Below, piece by piece: positions 11,742 through 24,499 of a DNA stretch of 64,000 bases. The notes beneath the pieces were generated by a model. It searched no databases, had not been told where the DNA came from, and saw nothing but the letters and a program-made list of their open reading frames with translations. The position numbers and the translations under genes were made by a program. This DNA is from Liolophura sinensis. Its lineage: Eukaryota; Mollusca; Polyplacophora; Chitonida; Chitonidae. Position 1 is the first letter of the stretch, and each line of letters opens with the position of its first letter. The DNA lies in contig NC_088300.1 in the NCBI RefSeq assembly GCF_032854445.1, forward strand, positions 75,447,005 to 75,511,004, read 5' to 3'.

Positions 11742-12330
11742 TCCTACATTTGATATATTGTCCCCAAAGCAATACAGCTCTACATTTGATATATTGCCCC
11801 CAAAGCACTACAGCTCTACATTTGATATATTGCCCCGAAAGCACTACAGCTCTACATTTGATATATTGCCCCCAAAGCACTACAACTCTACATTTGATAT
11901 ATTGTCCCCAAAGCACTACAGCTCTACATTTGAAACATTGCCCCCAACGCACTACAGCTCTACATTTGATATATTGCCCCCAAAGCACTACAGCTCTACA
12001 TTTGATATATTGTCTCCAAAGCACTACAGCTCTACATTTGATATATTACCCCCAAAGCACTACAGCTCTACATTTGATATATTGCCCCCAAAGCACTACA
12101 GCTCTACATTTGATATATTGCCCCCAAAGCACTACAGCTCTACATTTGATATATTGCCCCCAAAGCACTACAGCTCTACATTTGATATATTGTCCCCAAA
12201 GTACTACAGCTCTACATTTGATATATTGTGCTCTACGTTCTACAGTCCCATACGTGATATATTTTACTTAAAGTACAACAGTTTTACATTTGACATATTG
12301 TGCCCAAAGTATTACAACCTTATATGTTTG
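11742..12330. repeat. 36-bp minisatellite, about 16 copies
   Basis: Units contain ctctacatttgatatattg followed by cccccaaagcactacag. About 13 are nearly identical and the last three or four are degenerate. The unit is 12 codons and lacks stops in several frames on both strands, which explains the long open frames here. The matching site in copy 2 (about 21040-21200) holds only a few decayed units. Confidence 0.95.
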
Positions 12331-13198
12331 ATGTTCAAAGCCTTAAGTATTCCAGTTCTGTATTGTACATGCGTAGTGTCCCGTGCATTGCGGTTTAATG
12401 AATTGTTAATATGCACATTGATTGGGGACTGTGCCAGGTGACAGTAGTGTTACCACATTCTGAGCGTCTGAATATCATATTATCTCTCAATAAAAATATA
12501 GGAATTACATCGACTTCCAATACAGTATAAAAACGTTGCTTGGAGGAGTCAGTGAACTATAAGCTATCTAACTGCGACGGCAGTCTCAAGAGATGAATAA
12601 AACTGTGCAAGAGATGTGTTGTATTATTTGATGGCCAAGTGGTTATTGATCAGTAATTGCGCGCCTTCGGATTAGCTTACCGTTGTATAAGAGGCGAATT
12701 TAGCCATTCCATATGGCGAGGTTAACTCCATACTGCGCCAGTTTCTTAATTTATTTTCACCAGCAGTGGTTTCAAACAATAACGAGTGTATCTTGTTGAG
12801 TATCTGACGTATGTAAACCTTCATTTAGTAATATGGCGTTATTTGAAACCTCTTTTAGTTCAGTCACTAGCATCATTTCCACAGGCTCCGGCAATATTTA
12901 GTAAGCAAAAGATCGATTTTTGTTCGTCATAATTCTCCACACACCCCAGCCTAATGTCTTATATCGGCTTTTATGGTTATTATTGCGGATATTATTGTTT
13001 GACAATGATGTGATAGTTGGTTGGGCTTAAGTTTCACTCATAGCTTGCTCTGACAACCGTTATTATGTAAGAATTGTGATCATTAGTGAAGAATGGTAGT
13101 GATGCCAGCACCTTTTCCACGGGACTACTCTGTATACAAGGCATAATAAGGACAGATTTACGTGAAAGTAATTTATTTCAAGTTAAACTTATTTCCAA

Positions 13199-13317
13199 AA
13201 CCGGCCGTAAGTGGGAAGGTCTGCCAGCAACCTGTGGATGGTCGTGGGTTCCCCCCGGGCTGTGCCCGGTTTCCTCCCACCATAATGCTGGCCGCCGGTG
13301 TATAAGTTCAAATAAAA
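13199..13317 (+). mobile_element. SINE type A, 5'-truncated
   Basis: Begins at the ccggccgtaagtgggaagg segment and includes cctgtggatggtcgtggg and ccataatgctggccgcc, ending at a shortened tail. Flanked by a 9-bp direct repeat tatttccaa at 13190-13198 and 13318-13326. The paralogous site near 22060-22090 has no insertion. Confidence 0.85.
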
Positions 13318-13699
13318 TATTTCCAATAAACCCAGAGTAGAAAAGAGGACGTATAATGAGCTGAATACGAGTGGCAGGCAGAAATCCAGTTGAGTGCTTA
13401 AGAATAACTTTCAGCACATATATAAATAGGAAATAAAGGTAACAAAGAGGAGACGAAGAGAACCGTTTCACCATTTTCTCCAAGTGTTTATTTCTGTTTT
13501 TGTGGAATACAGAAATGATCAAGGTTTGTGATGTTGGCATATTTTATTTTCTAACTGCACTCTCTCAATGAGTTTTAATCTGACGAAAGGGCGCGGTCAA
13601 TGGAACCAGTGCTAATCAGACAGTTGACAAATGCGTAAACGGGCGATAAATTAGTATGGAGGAAGATCCCGACTCGTCACCGACTTCCTTGTCCCAGAT

Positions 13700-14880
13700 A
13701 CCTTTCTGGGAAGGACAGGGCAGTCTTACACCCGTGTGGTCATCAACGGTCTTAAGGAGAGACAGGGCAGTGTTACACCCGTCTGGTCATCAACAGTCTT
13801 TTGGAGGGACAGGGCAGTCTTACACCCGTCTAGTCATCAACGATCTTAAGGAAGGACAGGGCAGTTTTACACCCGTCTGGTCATCAACGATCTTAAGGAA
13901 GGACAGGACAGTCTTACGCCCATCTGGCCATCAACAATCTTAAGGAGGGACAGGGGAGTCTTACACCCGTCTGGTCATCAACGATCTTGAGGAGGGACAG
14001 GGCAGTGTTACACCCGCCTGGTCATCAACGGTCTTGAGGAGGAACAGGGTAGTGTTACATCAGTCTGGTCATCAATGGTCTTAAGGAGGGACAGGGCAGT
14101 CTTACACCCGTCTGGTCATCAACGATCTTAAGGAAGGACAGGGCAGTTTTACACCCGCCTGGTCATCAACGGTCTTGAGGAGGGACATGGGAGCCTTACA
14201 CCCGCCTGGTCATCAACGGCCTTGAGGAGGGACAGGACAGTTTTACACCTGTCTGATCATCAACGGCATTGAGGAAGGACAGGGGAGTCTTACACCCGTC
14301 TGGTCATCAACGGTCTTGAGGAGGGACAGGGGAGTCTTACACCCGTCTGGTCATCAACGGTCTTGAGGAGGGACATGGTAGTCTTACACCCGTCTGGTCA
14401 TCAACGGTCTTGAGGAGGAACAGGGCAGTCTTACACCTGCCTGGTCATCAAGTGTCTTAAGGAGGGACAGGGGAGTCTTACACCCGTCTGGTCATCAACG
14501 GTCTTGAGGACGGACAGGGCAGTCTTACACCCGTCTGGCAACCAACGGTCTTAAGGAGGGACAGGGGAGTCTTATACACCTGTCTGGTTTTGAGGTAGGA
14601 CGGGGCAGTCTCATATCCGTCTGGTCATCAACAGCCTCGAAGAAGAACGGGACAGTCTCATACCTGTCTGTTCATAAACAATCTTTGGGAAGGACGGGAC
14701 AGTCATATACCTTTCTGGTCATCAACCGTCTTGAGGAAGAACGGGACAGTCATATACCTCTGACCATCAACTGTCTTGAGGAAGAACGGGACAGTCTCAT
14801 ACCCGTCTGGTCATCAACAATCTTTAGGAAGGACCGGACAGTCATATACCTATCTGGTCATCAACTGTCTTGAGGAAGGA
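13700..14880. repeat. 47-bp minisatellite, about 25 copies
   Basis: Units contain cttgaggagggacagggcag, then tcttacacccgtctggtcat and caac. The last third is a variant with aagaacgggacagtc and catacc. In the paralogous block the same place (about 22680-22740) holds roughly one unit (tagtcttgtgcacatctagt catcag), so the array expanded after the duplication. Confidence 0.93.
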
Positions 14881-14884
14881 CGAG

Positions 14885-15177
14885 GTAATTTTGATCTTAA
14901 ATTTAGGTCAGGTGACATTTCAGGTATTATAACTGGTTAAGGGTTCTCTCCAGCTCCCCGGTGATTACTTGTACGGAATAAACAAATGCAAAAAAAAAAG
15001 TAAAAAACATCACGGAATTGCAGAACCTTGATTTATTTTCACAGTTGTGTAACGGTATCATTATGATGATTATGAGCCCCTGTAAAAGATCTAATTGTCA
15101 GGCAGCAAAAGCAAAGCAGATGAAAGAGGATCAGATGACATTTAGCTGTCGAGCCTAATGCATCAGTTTGTTTGTCT
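14885..15177. other. No gene recognised
   Basis: Spacer with an A run near 14990. Nothing further seen. Confidence 0.5.
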
Positions 15178-15325
15178 CCTGTGTAGGTTTCATTCACGAA
15201 TGTGACGCCAGTTAGTCCGTAAATAGACAGTGTCACAGGGTGTTCGTGACAGTGGGATTTGCTTTGACAGGAAGTACGTCTTTGACAGGAAGTGCGTCTT
15301 TGACAGGAAGTACGTCTTACTGACT
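15178..15325. repeat. Dispersed repeat followed by three 18-bp tandem units
   Basis: The first part matches 5707-5830 (gtgtaggtttcattcacgaa and agtccgtaaatagacagtgt). From about 15265 the unit tttgacaggaagtacgtc occurs three times. Confidence 0.8.
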
Positions 15326-15579
15326 GGATGGTACGCCGAGAATGTTAGAAAGTAGGACAGGAATTGGATAGTAATAATATTTATGGACTTTAGGAGGTCG
15401 GAGATGTACAAATTAAACCTACTAACGCTGACCTATTATATATAATGACTGTTTCTCAAAATCATTTTACAACAATAAATTTCATAGCACAGAAGGAAGT
15501 ATTATTGCAGTACATGTGTGAAGACAGAACTGGATAGATCTACTCGACACCGGAAGGGGATTACATCTTGTTCTCAACG

Positions 15580-15765
15580 TACATAACCCATATCCCCTGG
15601 CCCTTATCCCTAAACCATATCCCCTGGCCCATATCCAATAACCCATATCCCCTAATGCATATCCCCTGGCCCATATCCCCTAACCCATATCCCCTGGCCC
15701 ATATTCCCTAACCCATATCCCCTCGCCCATATCCCATAACCCATATCCCCTGGCCCTGTAAACTT
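15580..15765. repeat. 14-bp repeat (cccatatcccctgg / cccatatcccctaa)
   Basis: About twelve units of cccatatcccc followed alternately by tgg or taa, giving a 28-bp higher-order period. On the minus strand this reads as a Gly/Met/Trp-rich frame that is an artefact. Confidence 0.9.
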
Positions 15766-16018
15766 TGAGGGGAAACGATTTTAATTGGTTTAAAAATAAC
15801 ACGTAGAAAAGTTGAAAGAGATTTAGGTGAGAGTTTTGAATGGAACAGCTGAGTAGATGACAATAGTGTAGAGTGGAGACGAAGCAAGTGAAAGATATTG
15901 GATCCATATATATGGTTTGATATGCGTTCTATACAATATAATATGTTGCCCTCGCATTGTGGTTTATACATTGTTCACACCTTTCAAAGTCACTTTCATG
16001 TTTTATCTATTGTCTAAA

Positions 16019-16319
16019 GTGAGTGAGTGAGTGCTTGGGGTTTAAAGTCGTACTTAACAATTTTTCAGTCATATGACGACGGAACCCTTAGAATTCATGC
16101 AATGTGCCTCCTTGTTGCAGGACGGATTACCGAAGGCAAGTAAGCCGCTCCGCCCGATACGGGTCATCCAGTCATTGCACCATTCCCTTCATGCTGAAGA
16201 CCAAGCGAGGAAGTTACATCTTCCTTTTTTAAGGCCTTAGGTGTGACTCGACCCAGGATTGGCCCTGGATCTACAGCTCCCGAAGCGGACGCTCTAACAG
16301 CTGTGCTATCGGGCCGGTT
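16019..16319 (-). mobile_element. tRNA-derived SINE (type B)
   Basis: Minus-strand copy of the element at 2681-3008: cttggggtttaaagtcgtac and ttcagtcatatgacgac at the tail, gtgactcgacccaggattgg and gctcccgaagcggacgctct at the tRNA-like head. Flanked by attgtctaaa (16009-16018) and attgcctaaa (16320-16329), a 10-bp target-site duplication with one mismatch. Confidence 0.88.
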
Positions 16320-16329
16320 ATTGCCTAAA

Positions 16330-18177
16330 CATTGTATTCTGTAAAAGAGTATGATGCAGCCTTGATCATTTGAAGCGTACTGATACAGATAGTGCCACGA
16401 GTTACAGCTGGCAGTGAACACGTCATATAACACACCTGGCTCCGTTGATGAGTCTCTAGTTTTAGATTAATGCAGGGTACGACTCAGAACTTCATTCGCC
16501 TGATGTTAAGACATAATGGTTTAGGCATAATAAACAGACATTGGTATACCAGCCGTCAACCAAAAAGGACATTCCAGGTCAACAATCGCAAGGCAAGTTC
16601 CAAAAATGGCGTTCGACACAACTACCAAAGAACCAAGCACACAAATTACGAATAAAGGACGGCATCAAACAAAGAGAAGCAGTTTGAATGATGTAGGAAA
16701 GACGCAAGGTATGCCCTAGGCGACTGAGTGAAATCAGTATTCAAATCGAGTGCCATGCTAGAATATAAGTTGTCGATAACAAAATATGGTTTTCAATTGC
16801 GTTTTGATTGCAACTGTTCATATATCAGACGTGCCGATCTAATTCAACACGACGTATACTTACCCTAGCCCCGGTTAAATGGAATTAGACGCAATCATGA
16901 AGCACAATGCCAGAAATTCTGGGCGCTCTGTCCATATTTAATTACAAGCAAATTATTCTCATTGTAAAACTTAAGAAACTTAGTGTGAAGGCGTTTGATG
17001 GAATAATCTTGACACACAAGTTTTTATATTAATAACTTTTGACTTTGATTGAGATCGTCACATACCACACAGGAAACCCACGGCCATCCGCAGGTTGGTT
17101 TTAGTATATATTTGTATTCATATGAGGACAGGCATAGGTCGGTCAAAAGGGGGACACAGTCTGTACCCGTCTCAATACCTATACACTGTTGATATATGGT
17201 TTCCCCGAATTTCACACAGATGTTATTAAAGAGACATTCAAGCAACTCGAAGAGCATCGAAACATCCCGTGAATGGTAACCGTTCCATATGCAGAGGAAC
17301 TGAAGAAAGCTTACTTGCCTTTGACGTTGATGTAGCGCTTACTAGGTTTAGTAAACACAGATACAATTACTGATGAAATTCTGTCAACTAAATCCGTGTT
17401 TACAATAGCAATGAGACTTTTGAAGTTTTTATTAATCCACATACACTTGACACTTAAAGGAGAAGAAAATATAAAAATGATGCCAAAATCGGATGAAGAG
17501 CGTTAAAACTTATTTGCAAATATGATCTTTAATATTTTTTTGGATAATATATTTTTAGATAATAATATTATATGTTTTCAAGAGAAAAGGGTGTTTAAAA
17601 ATATTTTTGTATGGTGGGTATTTGGGACTAACTTTTGGTATTTATCGTTGTTACAGAGTAATGTTCTAAATAAGGATGTGATACTTGTCTAATAAATTTA
17701 TTTGAATGTAAATTTGTTGTTTATATCGAAACATATACGTTTAACCTAAATTATGATAATATTTATGAACATATTAAAAATATAAATATGATCCAAATTG
17801 AGGTTTAATACATTTGTTAGCCGAAAAAAACAAATTCCAGTGCAAAAATATTTATTGAACCTGTGTTACATCCTCATTTATGACATTATTAAACAAACAT
17901 TCTTTCATCTGAACTTTGTCATGTTTATGTTTTCTCCAACTTTAAAGTTTTTGCCATGGCACAACAGTTCTTTTTCCAAAATGACTGTATTTCTTGTAGT
18001 GCCTTCGTTAAGAAAATTGATACATGTACAGGTTTTTATGGTACAGATTCTCCACCCCGCATTAAAGCAAGCTTTTTAATGGGATTTATGCATTTTTGGA
18101 ACCCAGTAAAGTTGTGGTATATTGGTGTGACAGGAAGGCATGGATATACTAATTTGTTTGAAAAAAATTATTTATTT
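16330..18177. other. No gene recognised
   Basis: AT-rich. A small minus-strand SINE type A fragment (aaacccacggccatccgcag) lies near 17074-17094. No exon with convincing splice sites and no family match was found. Confidence 0.5.
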
Positions 18178-18236
18178 CTTTGATTGGTGTTTTACGCCGT
18201 ACTTATACGACGGCCGGCATCATGGTGTCCGGGGAG
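18178..18236 (-). mobile_element. SINE type A, 3' fragment
   Basis: Contains tgattggtgttttacgccgt, acttatacgacggccggc and atcatggtg, the tail half of the type A SINE on the minus strand. The rest is missing. Confidence 0.8.
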
Positions 18237-18764
18237 TCCCTGTTTGAAAAAAGGATTGATTTTTTTTAAAATAGTTCCTCCCGAGTATCTAGAGACTAGA
18301 GACATTAAAAAAAGTGATAATCCAAAATTATCGCCAACTCGGAATATATTAAATGGCAGTTAATAAGTTAGCTTGGTATTTTTCCTTGTAATGCTTTATG
18401 TTCAAACCTCTGACCCATGGGTCCTGCGTATGGCGTGTACATATACATCCTTATAGCATTTGTTAGATCCTGTTTGTTATGTGACGATTTCAACCAACGT
18501 CATAAGTCATTACTTCTAAAACTGGTGCAAAGTTTAGTCCACGAAAAGCCTTCACTCAAAGTTTGTTCTACAATAAGTATAATTCTGTTGTAAGTAAATA
18601 TGGATAGAGTGTGCAGAACCTTTGCGGGTTGAGCTTTATAAATGTGCCCAATCCCTGTTAACCCGGTGTTAAACTAGCATGGCAGACTAGCATGGAAACT
18701 AGCATGGCAGACGATTTGAATACTGATTTCATTCATCTGCCCAGAACATTCTTTTCCTCTTTCC

Positions 18765-18965
18765 ATTATCATTGAAAACTGTTGATTGCTTTTCTTAGTA
18801 TGAATACCTTTAATTTCGCACTTCATATACTTTCTTAGTTCTTAGGTGGTGAGCATTAAATGTTGGTTTATGAAGTGGCCTTGCGACTATTGGCCCAGGA
18901 CGTCCATTTTGAATGACTGATGATATACGAATGTCTGTTTTAACGCCTAGATTCATTCGGAAATC
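18765..18965. repeat. Diverged copy of 4930-5200
   Basis: Shares tgaaaactgttgattgctt, the cgcacttcatatactttcttag-type segment and a cgtccattttgaatgactga match with 4930-5200. It probably represents the same decayed element. It lies about 600 bp before paralogous block copy 2. Confidence 0.5.
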
Positions 18966-18982
18966 CACGTATTGGTTTGCTG

Positions 18983-19218
18983 AAACCATCTTTGCAATCG
19001 ACACATCATCGTCATTTATTGAAACAATGATGACGAAGGAATACCCACGTAAAGAATTAAGAAACAGCTTTGGCAATTTTACCATCAATTTTTTTCTTTT
19101 AAACCATCTTTGCAATCGAGACATCATCGTCATTTATTGAAACAATGATGACGACGGAATACCCACGTAAAGAATTAAGAAACAGCTTTGGCAATTTTAC
19201 TATCAATTTTGTCTTTTA
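18983..19218. repeat. Two tandem copies of a 118-bp unit
   Basis: aaaccatctttgcaatcg starts at 18983 and again at 19101. Both copies run through gaaacaatgatgacgaagg, cacgtaaagaattaagaaac and agctttggcaattttac with a handful of differences. Confidence 0.92.
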
Positions 19219-19559
19219 ATACACCAACGGCAAACTCCAGGAGAAAAGTTTCAGTGGTTCGGTATCTTATACTTACTGCGTGGCTCTTATATGTCTTGCT
19301 AGTCATGTGATAATTCTGCACATCTCTTGCATAATAATAGGGCTGAACACTGTCTTGACGAAAACGTGGTAACTTACGTTTAGAAATCGAAAAAGACACG
19401 TTTATAAATCGAAATAGGCTTATTCCGATTCTTGAACGAGTTAAAGTGGCTTTCAGAGCAGGAGTAGCAGATAGTTCTTGATTACAGCGAGTTAAACATT
19501 GACACTACAACTGGCTATATGTTTTTTCCAATCCGTTAACACAGTATCTTTGCAGCTGG

Positions 19560-22500
19560 CCTTTTTTTATTTCATGCTGGATGTAGGTTATTTCTAGCAG
19601 ATTTCGGACAGAATAGGGTTGTAGCATTTTTAATTAGTTACCAGGTTTCACATCTCGTAAATTCTCTCGGTCACGTGATGAGCTGTGGACACAAGGCCTG
19701 GCGCAGGAGGTGTACGCCAATCGCTGTGCCGAAGTTACTCTTGTTCTGTCCTAAACAACAGAACATCTTCACCACCGGGTAACACGTTAGTAATTAAACC
19801 CCTAGCCGTAAGGCTGCTCGGAAATGTCGGGGCACGTCACTCGTTTACGTACAATATCAGATAATACAGCACTAGCCAGGGATAACACGATTGTACGTCC
19901 GTCACCGCGTTAGAAATGTCACATGTGATAAATTCATATGAAATTCCACAAAGGCTTGGTCCAGGATGATGACTATTGAAAGACGGCAATACAGACTTAA
20001 CGGCCCACGATAGTCGACTTTCTTAAGGAGTGTATAATAATTTCTGTAAATGAAAGGTCTAGCGATAAAGATAACTCTAATTAGTTTTTGAAATTATTAA
20101 CCGCATGTTGTTTAATCATCATGGACGCGAAGAACGGCGGAGATCAAACCACCGCTGCGTCTGTCAGTTGTTTTTCTCAACGACAAATGTAACGAACGGT
20201 CCTCCATACAATAAAAAATCACAACAGAATAATGTCTTTTGACGCGCTGTAGAGAAGTCTTCATCTGAGTGATTGCGTCTCCGTTCACGTCTGTCGACAG
20301 GAGGTCCTTCTACATGATGGAAGGAAACAGAAATAATAAAATGAGAGGTTCAGGAAGTTATAAGAGCGAATATGCGTTTATGAATAGATGTTTCGATTAA
20401 AGGAGGGAAATCTGCAGACTTGACAATCTTAACCAAAAGTTTGCATCAATTCCAACCATTTAATATGGGATTGCTTGTTCACTCGTTAAAACCCACCGTA
20501 TCGTACTTGTGGATTATGAGCGGCAGCATCACTGTTTCTTATATACACAGGTGATATTGACAAGATAGAGTATTCTGTAGCAGAGTCAATTACCAGAACT
20601 GCGTATGGGGCTAAACCACATACAATCAAATAAACAGAATAACTGGTGTTAAGTTGTCGCACGTGTGTGTTAGAGAATACAGAGTTCCTAAGACAGGAAT
20701 TTGAAATACGGTTAACCATAGTCCTTGTGGAAAGCAATTTATATTCAGAAGAATTATCGTTGCCTTCACAGTAGATTGTGAAGCCAGTGGACTATAGAGA
20801 ACGACCCCAGCTGTGGTGTCAGGAGAACACATCTGAGGCTGTTTGTGTATACTTTGTAGTCATATCATATCCTTGGTGTCTGTGGCAGAGAAAACTTTTA
20901 ACGGAGTGTAATCTCAAAAATTTCTTACTGATACGATGACGGTGCATTTTATGGGCGGAAGAAACCGAAGTGCTGTAGGTGATCTATGTGCGAACCTTTG
21001 ATAAAGGTTGAAGAGCTTCATTGTATGCTCTTTGCACTCAGAGCATTGCAATTCTGCGTTAGTTACATTATGCCCAATGCATATGTAGCACAGTCTCTTT
21101 TTTAATGTTTTAGCGCCCATAGTGTTACAGGCCAACATGTAATGAATTGTGGCCAAAGTATTACAGTTCTGCATTTAATATATTGTGCTCATAGTATTAC
21201 CATCTCGTGTGTTCAGAGGTGGTGTAAAGCAGACAGTGGTTGGGGACTGTGCCAGGTCACAGTAGTGCTTCCACATTCTGTGCGTCCGCAAATCATATTA
21301 TCTCTCAATAAAAATACGGGAATTACATCGACATCCAATAGAACAAAAAAAAGATGCTTGCCGAAGTCAAGGAACTATAGGTTATCTTACGCACGACTGG
21401 CGACAGCAGTCTCAAGAGATCTATAAGACCAGCAAATGTGCGTCTTGCAGTCAACTTCTCGTTATATATATATAAAGTATATAGGAGGCGAATTTAGCCA
21501 TTCCATATGGTGAGGTTAACCCCAAACTGCGGTAGTTTCTGTAGATCCTATAGACAATGCTTTGACTATATTTTCACCAGCAATGGTTTCTAACATTAGG
21601 AAGTGTACATAGTTGAACGTAATCGTAATAGGCCTCTATAGTGTTGTTTGAATGAATGATTTTGGCTTAAAGCCACATCGGCACTATTTCAGCTATATCG
21701 TGGCGTTAGCGTTGTCTGAATTCTCAAGTAGTTCAGTCAGTAGCATCATCTTACCAGACTCGGGCTATCTTTAGTAAACTACTCGTGATAACTTGCCACA
21801 CATCACAATGGAGAATATATCCCTCTGTCCAGTATCGTATATCCGGTTTGAGGTAATACCCATAAACGCGTCCCACCCTCCTTCCCCGCGGATATGAGTG
21901 TTTCGCAATGATATAATACTTAACTGTAACAAACATCATTGTTTGGCTGCGCTTAAACTTCACACTTAATTTGCTGTGACAACCCTCATGGAGGTATTGT
22001 GGTCAGGTGTAGGGTAGGGATTTCAGCACTTTTTTCACAGGAAAATAACACCTGATTTATGTGACACAAATTTTCTAATGAAGACAACGTAGAAAGGAAG
22101 ACGCATAATAAGAGCACGGATGGTATAGTCTGATGCATGTCTTTCTTAAGCCAAGCTCTAAGTCATATCTGTCATATATTTAGTAAATATAAAGTAAATA
22201 TAAGTTTGTCAATGGATTTTATATTTCTCACAATAGATTCGTCATAAATCTTAAATCAGACTGAATGCTGTTGTAAACGGACAGAGATCTAGTTGTGTTC
22301 ATTAGAATAACATTCAGAGTATATGTCAAAACATTGGGTAGTGTCAAAAGTGATTATGAAATCAAAGAGTCTTGAAGAAGAAGAGAAACTCCCTGATGAT
22401 TTATTTCTGTTTTTGTGAACACCAGTATTACTCGCTCACAAATCAGTCGACCAAGTCCCAACTAAAGATTGGGTATACCTGATTGCTGGATTGACTGGAA

Positions 22501-22700
22501 TACAAAAACGATCGAAGCCTGTGATGTGGCAAGATTTTATGTTCTAACTGGACTCCCTGATGGAGTTTTAATCCGAAGAACGGCCGCGGTCTTCGGAACC
22601 AGTGCTAATTAGACTCGAGACAAATGCGCTAAACGAGCGATAACTTAGTGTGGAGGTAGATTCCATCTCGTGACCGACTTCCTTGTGCCTTTCCTTGTCG
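19560..22700. repeat. Paralogous block, copy 2 (partner 9815-13690)
   Basis: Colinear diverged copy of 9815-13690. It lacks the two SINE insertions of copy 1 and keeps only remnants of the 36-bp and 47-bp repeats, so it is closer to the ancestral arrangement. Open frames do not match between copies. No gene is recognised. Confidence 0.88.
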
Positions 22701-22739
22701 GCCGTAGTCTTGTGCACATCTAGTCATCAGTGGATTTTA

Positions 22740-24385
22740 CCGTCTCTGAAATGGCTTTAACAGCGTATGTCAGTTTTAATGATTTGGTTAGTCAGTGAAG
22801 TTCATCCCTGTCATAAAGACTTGTTAAGTCTAAAATTCTGAACTGGACCGTAGCTCACGTACACCTATGTAAAGAATATCTTAATTACCTACATTGCCTT
22901 TAATCAACACTAAAGTGTCTTGGGTGGCGAAGTTGTTACGTTAAGAGCAATTTATTTATTAGGCTTTACTATATGTGTGCTTATTGTCGTTACCTTCATA
23001 CTTGTGAATGCTGTGTGGGATAAAGGAAATAACTATAACAAATTTCATACTATTCCAAACTAACCCTTTCTCTTGTGACGTATTTTTTTTCAAAAGCCAG
23101 TCCTTCATGCGACCAGTATTAAAGTAACTCACTTTTTTTTAATCAACTGCATTTGTAGGCCATATAGCCAAACATACGTTGCCGTATTTTAAACCATCCA
23201 TATGGTCACATTTCCAAGTCCGCGTGATAGCGGAAGTCGGCTGTATCCTATTATGAGAGTGTGGTCCGAACATATTTGATCTGTCCACAGCGATTGTCCG
23301 TAGTCTATCAGGGATAACTTACTCCAGCATTGGCTGCTTCCATAACCTTATAAAGTCCAGGTTTTTTTTTTACATTTATCTTGCCTGTGATGTGAATTTG
23401 GGATTTATAACTTCATTCTTTTTTGTTCGGGTGTATATAGAAATAATTGGATAACTACCTGTGTCTTTTCCTTTAAATGCATTATTTCTGTACAACAGTC
23501 TTGAGGCAGACGAGAAAGGCAAGAGTTAAGTCAGGTACGTAAGGAAAAAGCTAAGGTGATGCTTTGATTAATTTTTTCTGCTCAAGGCATCTGATATTTC
23601 TTACAGTTGAGAAAGTAACCTGAAGAAAGAGTTACACTTTGTTTCTCATTAGTAGCCCTGTGTTGTGATCTTCTTTTATCTTACAACGCCACAATGCTAG
23701 CTTTTACCGCCTCTAGCAGGATGAAATAACCGTAATCAGTACTGTGTTCCAGAAACGAAATTGGTTTAAAAAGCTGCCGTAAATCAGGGAAATTCCGTCG
23801 TATTATTCCGGGGAAAGATTCTCCGTACACTTTCCAGTACGGAACTTTGTAACTACACGCACACTACATGCTGCTCAGGAATAAAGTTTATACTAGAATC
23901 CAAGAAACGCACACATCATTTCGCACCTTGTCCAAACATAGTTTTGTGTTGACTGGGAGCGCATGGATTCTGGTGTCTTATCTCCATTCATTGATACATT
24001 CTCTTTTAACTACGCCGTTAACCTGGTATTAACCAAGCAGTTAGCCAATCAACAATCATCTCAATCAAAATCAGTAATGTCCAGTTATATGCCAGTGAAG
24101 CTAATACTCCCAAAACCGAAAAACAGTAGGTGACGGAGTGTCATTTTCCGTATATCCAAATCACCGTCATACAGCGATTGTCGTGTAAAATTGTTAAACT
24201 TTGACGTCATCCGAATAATAGCTCTACACGGTCATTAGAATTACAGCCAAGACAAGACAAGACACGCTTGATTCTATACATTTTCATTGTTCATCAGATA
24301 TCAGTTAGACAATAACAAACGACAACAAAACTATGCGTAATAACATTTAGGTACATCCAAGAAGGTAGAACAGAAAAGGAACAGT
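22740..24385. other. No gene recognised
   Basis: AT-rich unique-looking sequence without a supported exon or repeat array. Confidence 0.5.
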
Positions 24386-24437
24386 TATATATATATATAA
24401 CTATATATATAACTATATATATAACTATATAACTATA

Positions 24438-24496
<59 letters not shown>
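24386..24496. repeat. (AT)n microsatellite
   Basis: Runs of atatat broken by aactat in the first half and uninterrupted in the second half (about 24440-24495). Confidence 0.97.
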
Positions 24497-24499
24497 CAC

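Larger units (their letters stand above)
9815..13690. repeat. Paralogous block, copy 1 (partner 19560-22700)
   Basis: Colinear with 19560-22700. Matching landmarks: gaatagggttgcagcg near 9865 and gaatagggttgtagca near 19610; cacgtgatgagctgtg near 9922 and 19671; ttagtaattaaac near 10053 and 19788; ggggactgtgccaggt near 12424 and 21241; ctcaataaaaata near 12486 and 21306; aaccagtgctaat near 13602 and 22593. By eye identity is roughly 75-85% with many indels. Copy 1 is longer because it gained SINEs at 11574-11741 and 13199-13317 and a 36-bp array. Frames open in copy 1 are broken in copy 2, so no conserved coding sequence is visible. Confidence 0.88.

Noticed and set aside
11590-12441. 283-codon open frame on the plus strand
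   Set aside because: It begins in a SINE and runs through the 36-bp array; parallel frames are open on both strands, as expected from a stop-free unit of 12 codons.
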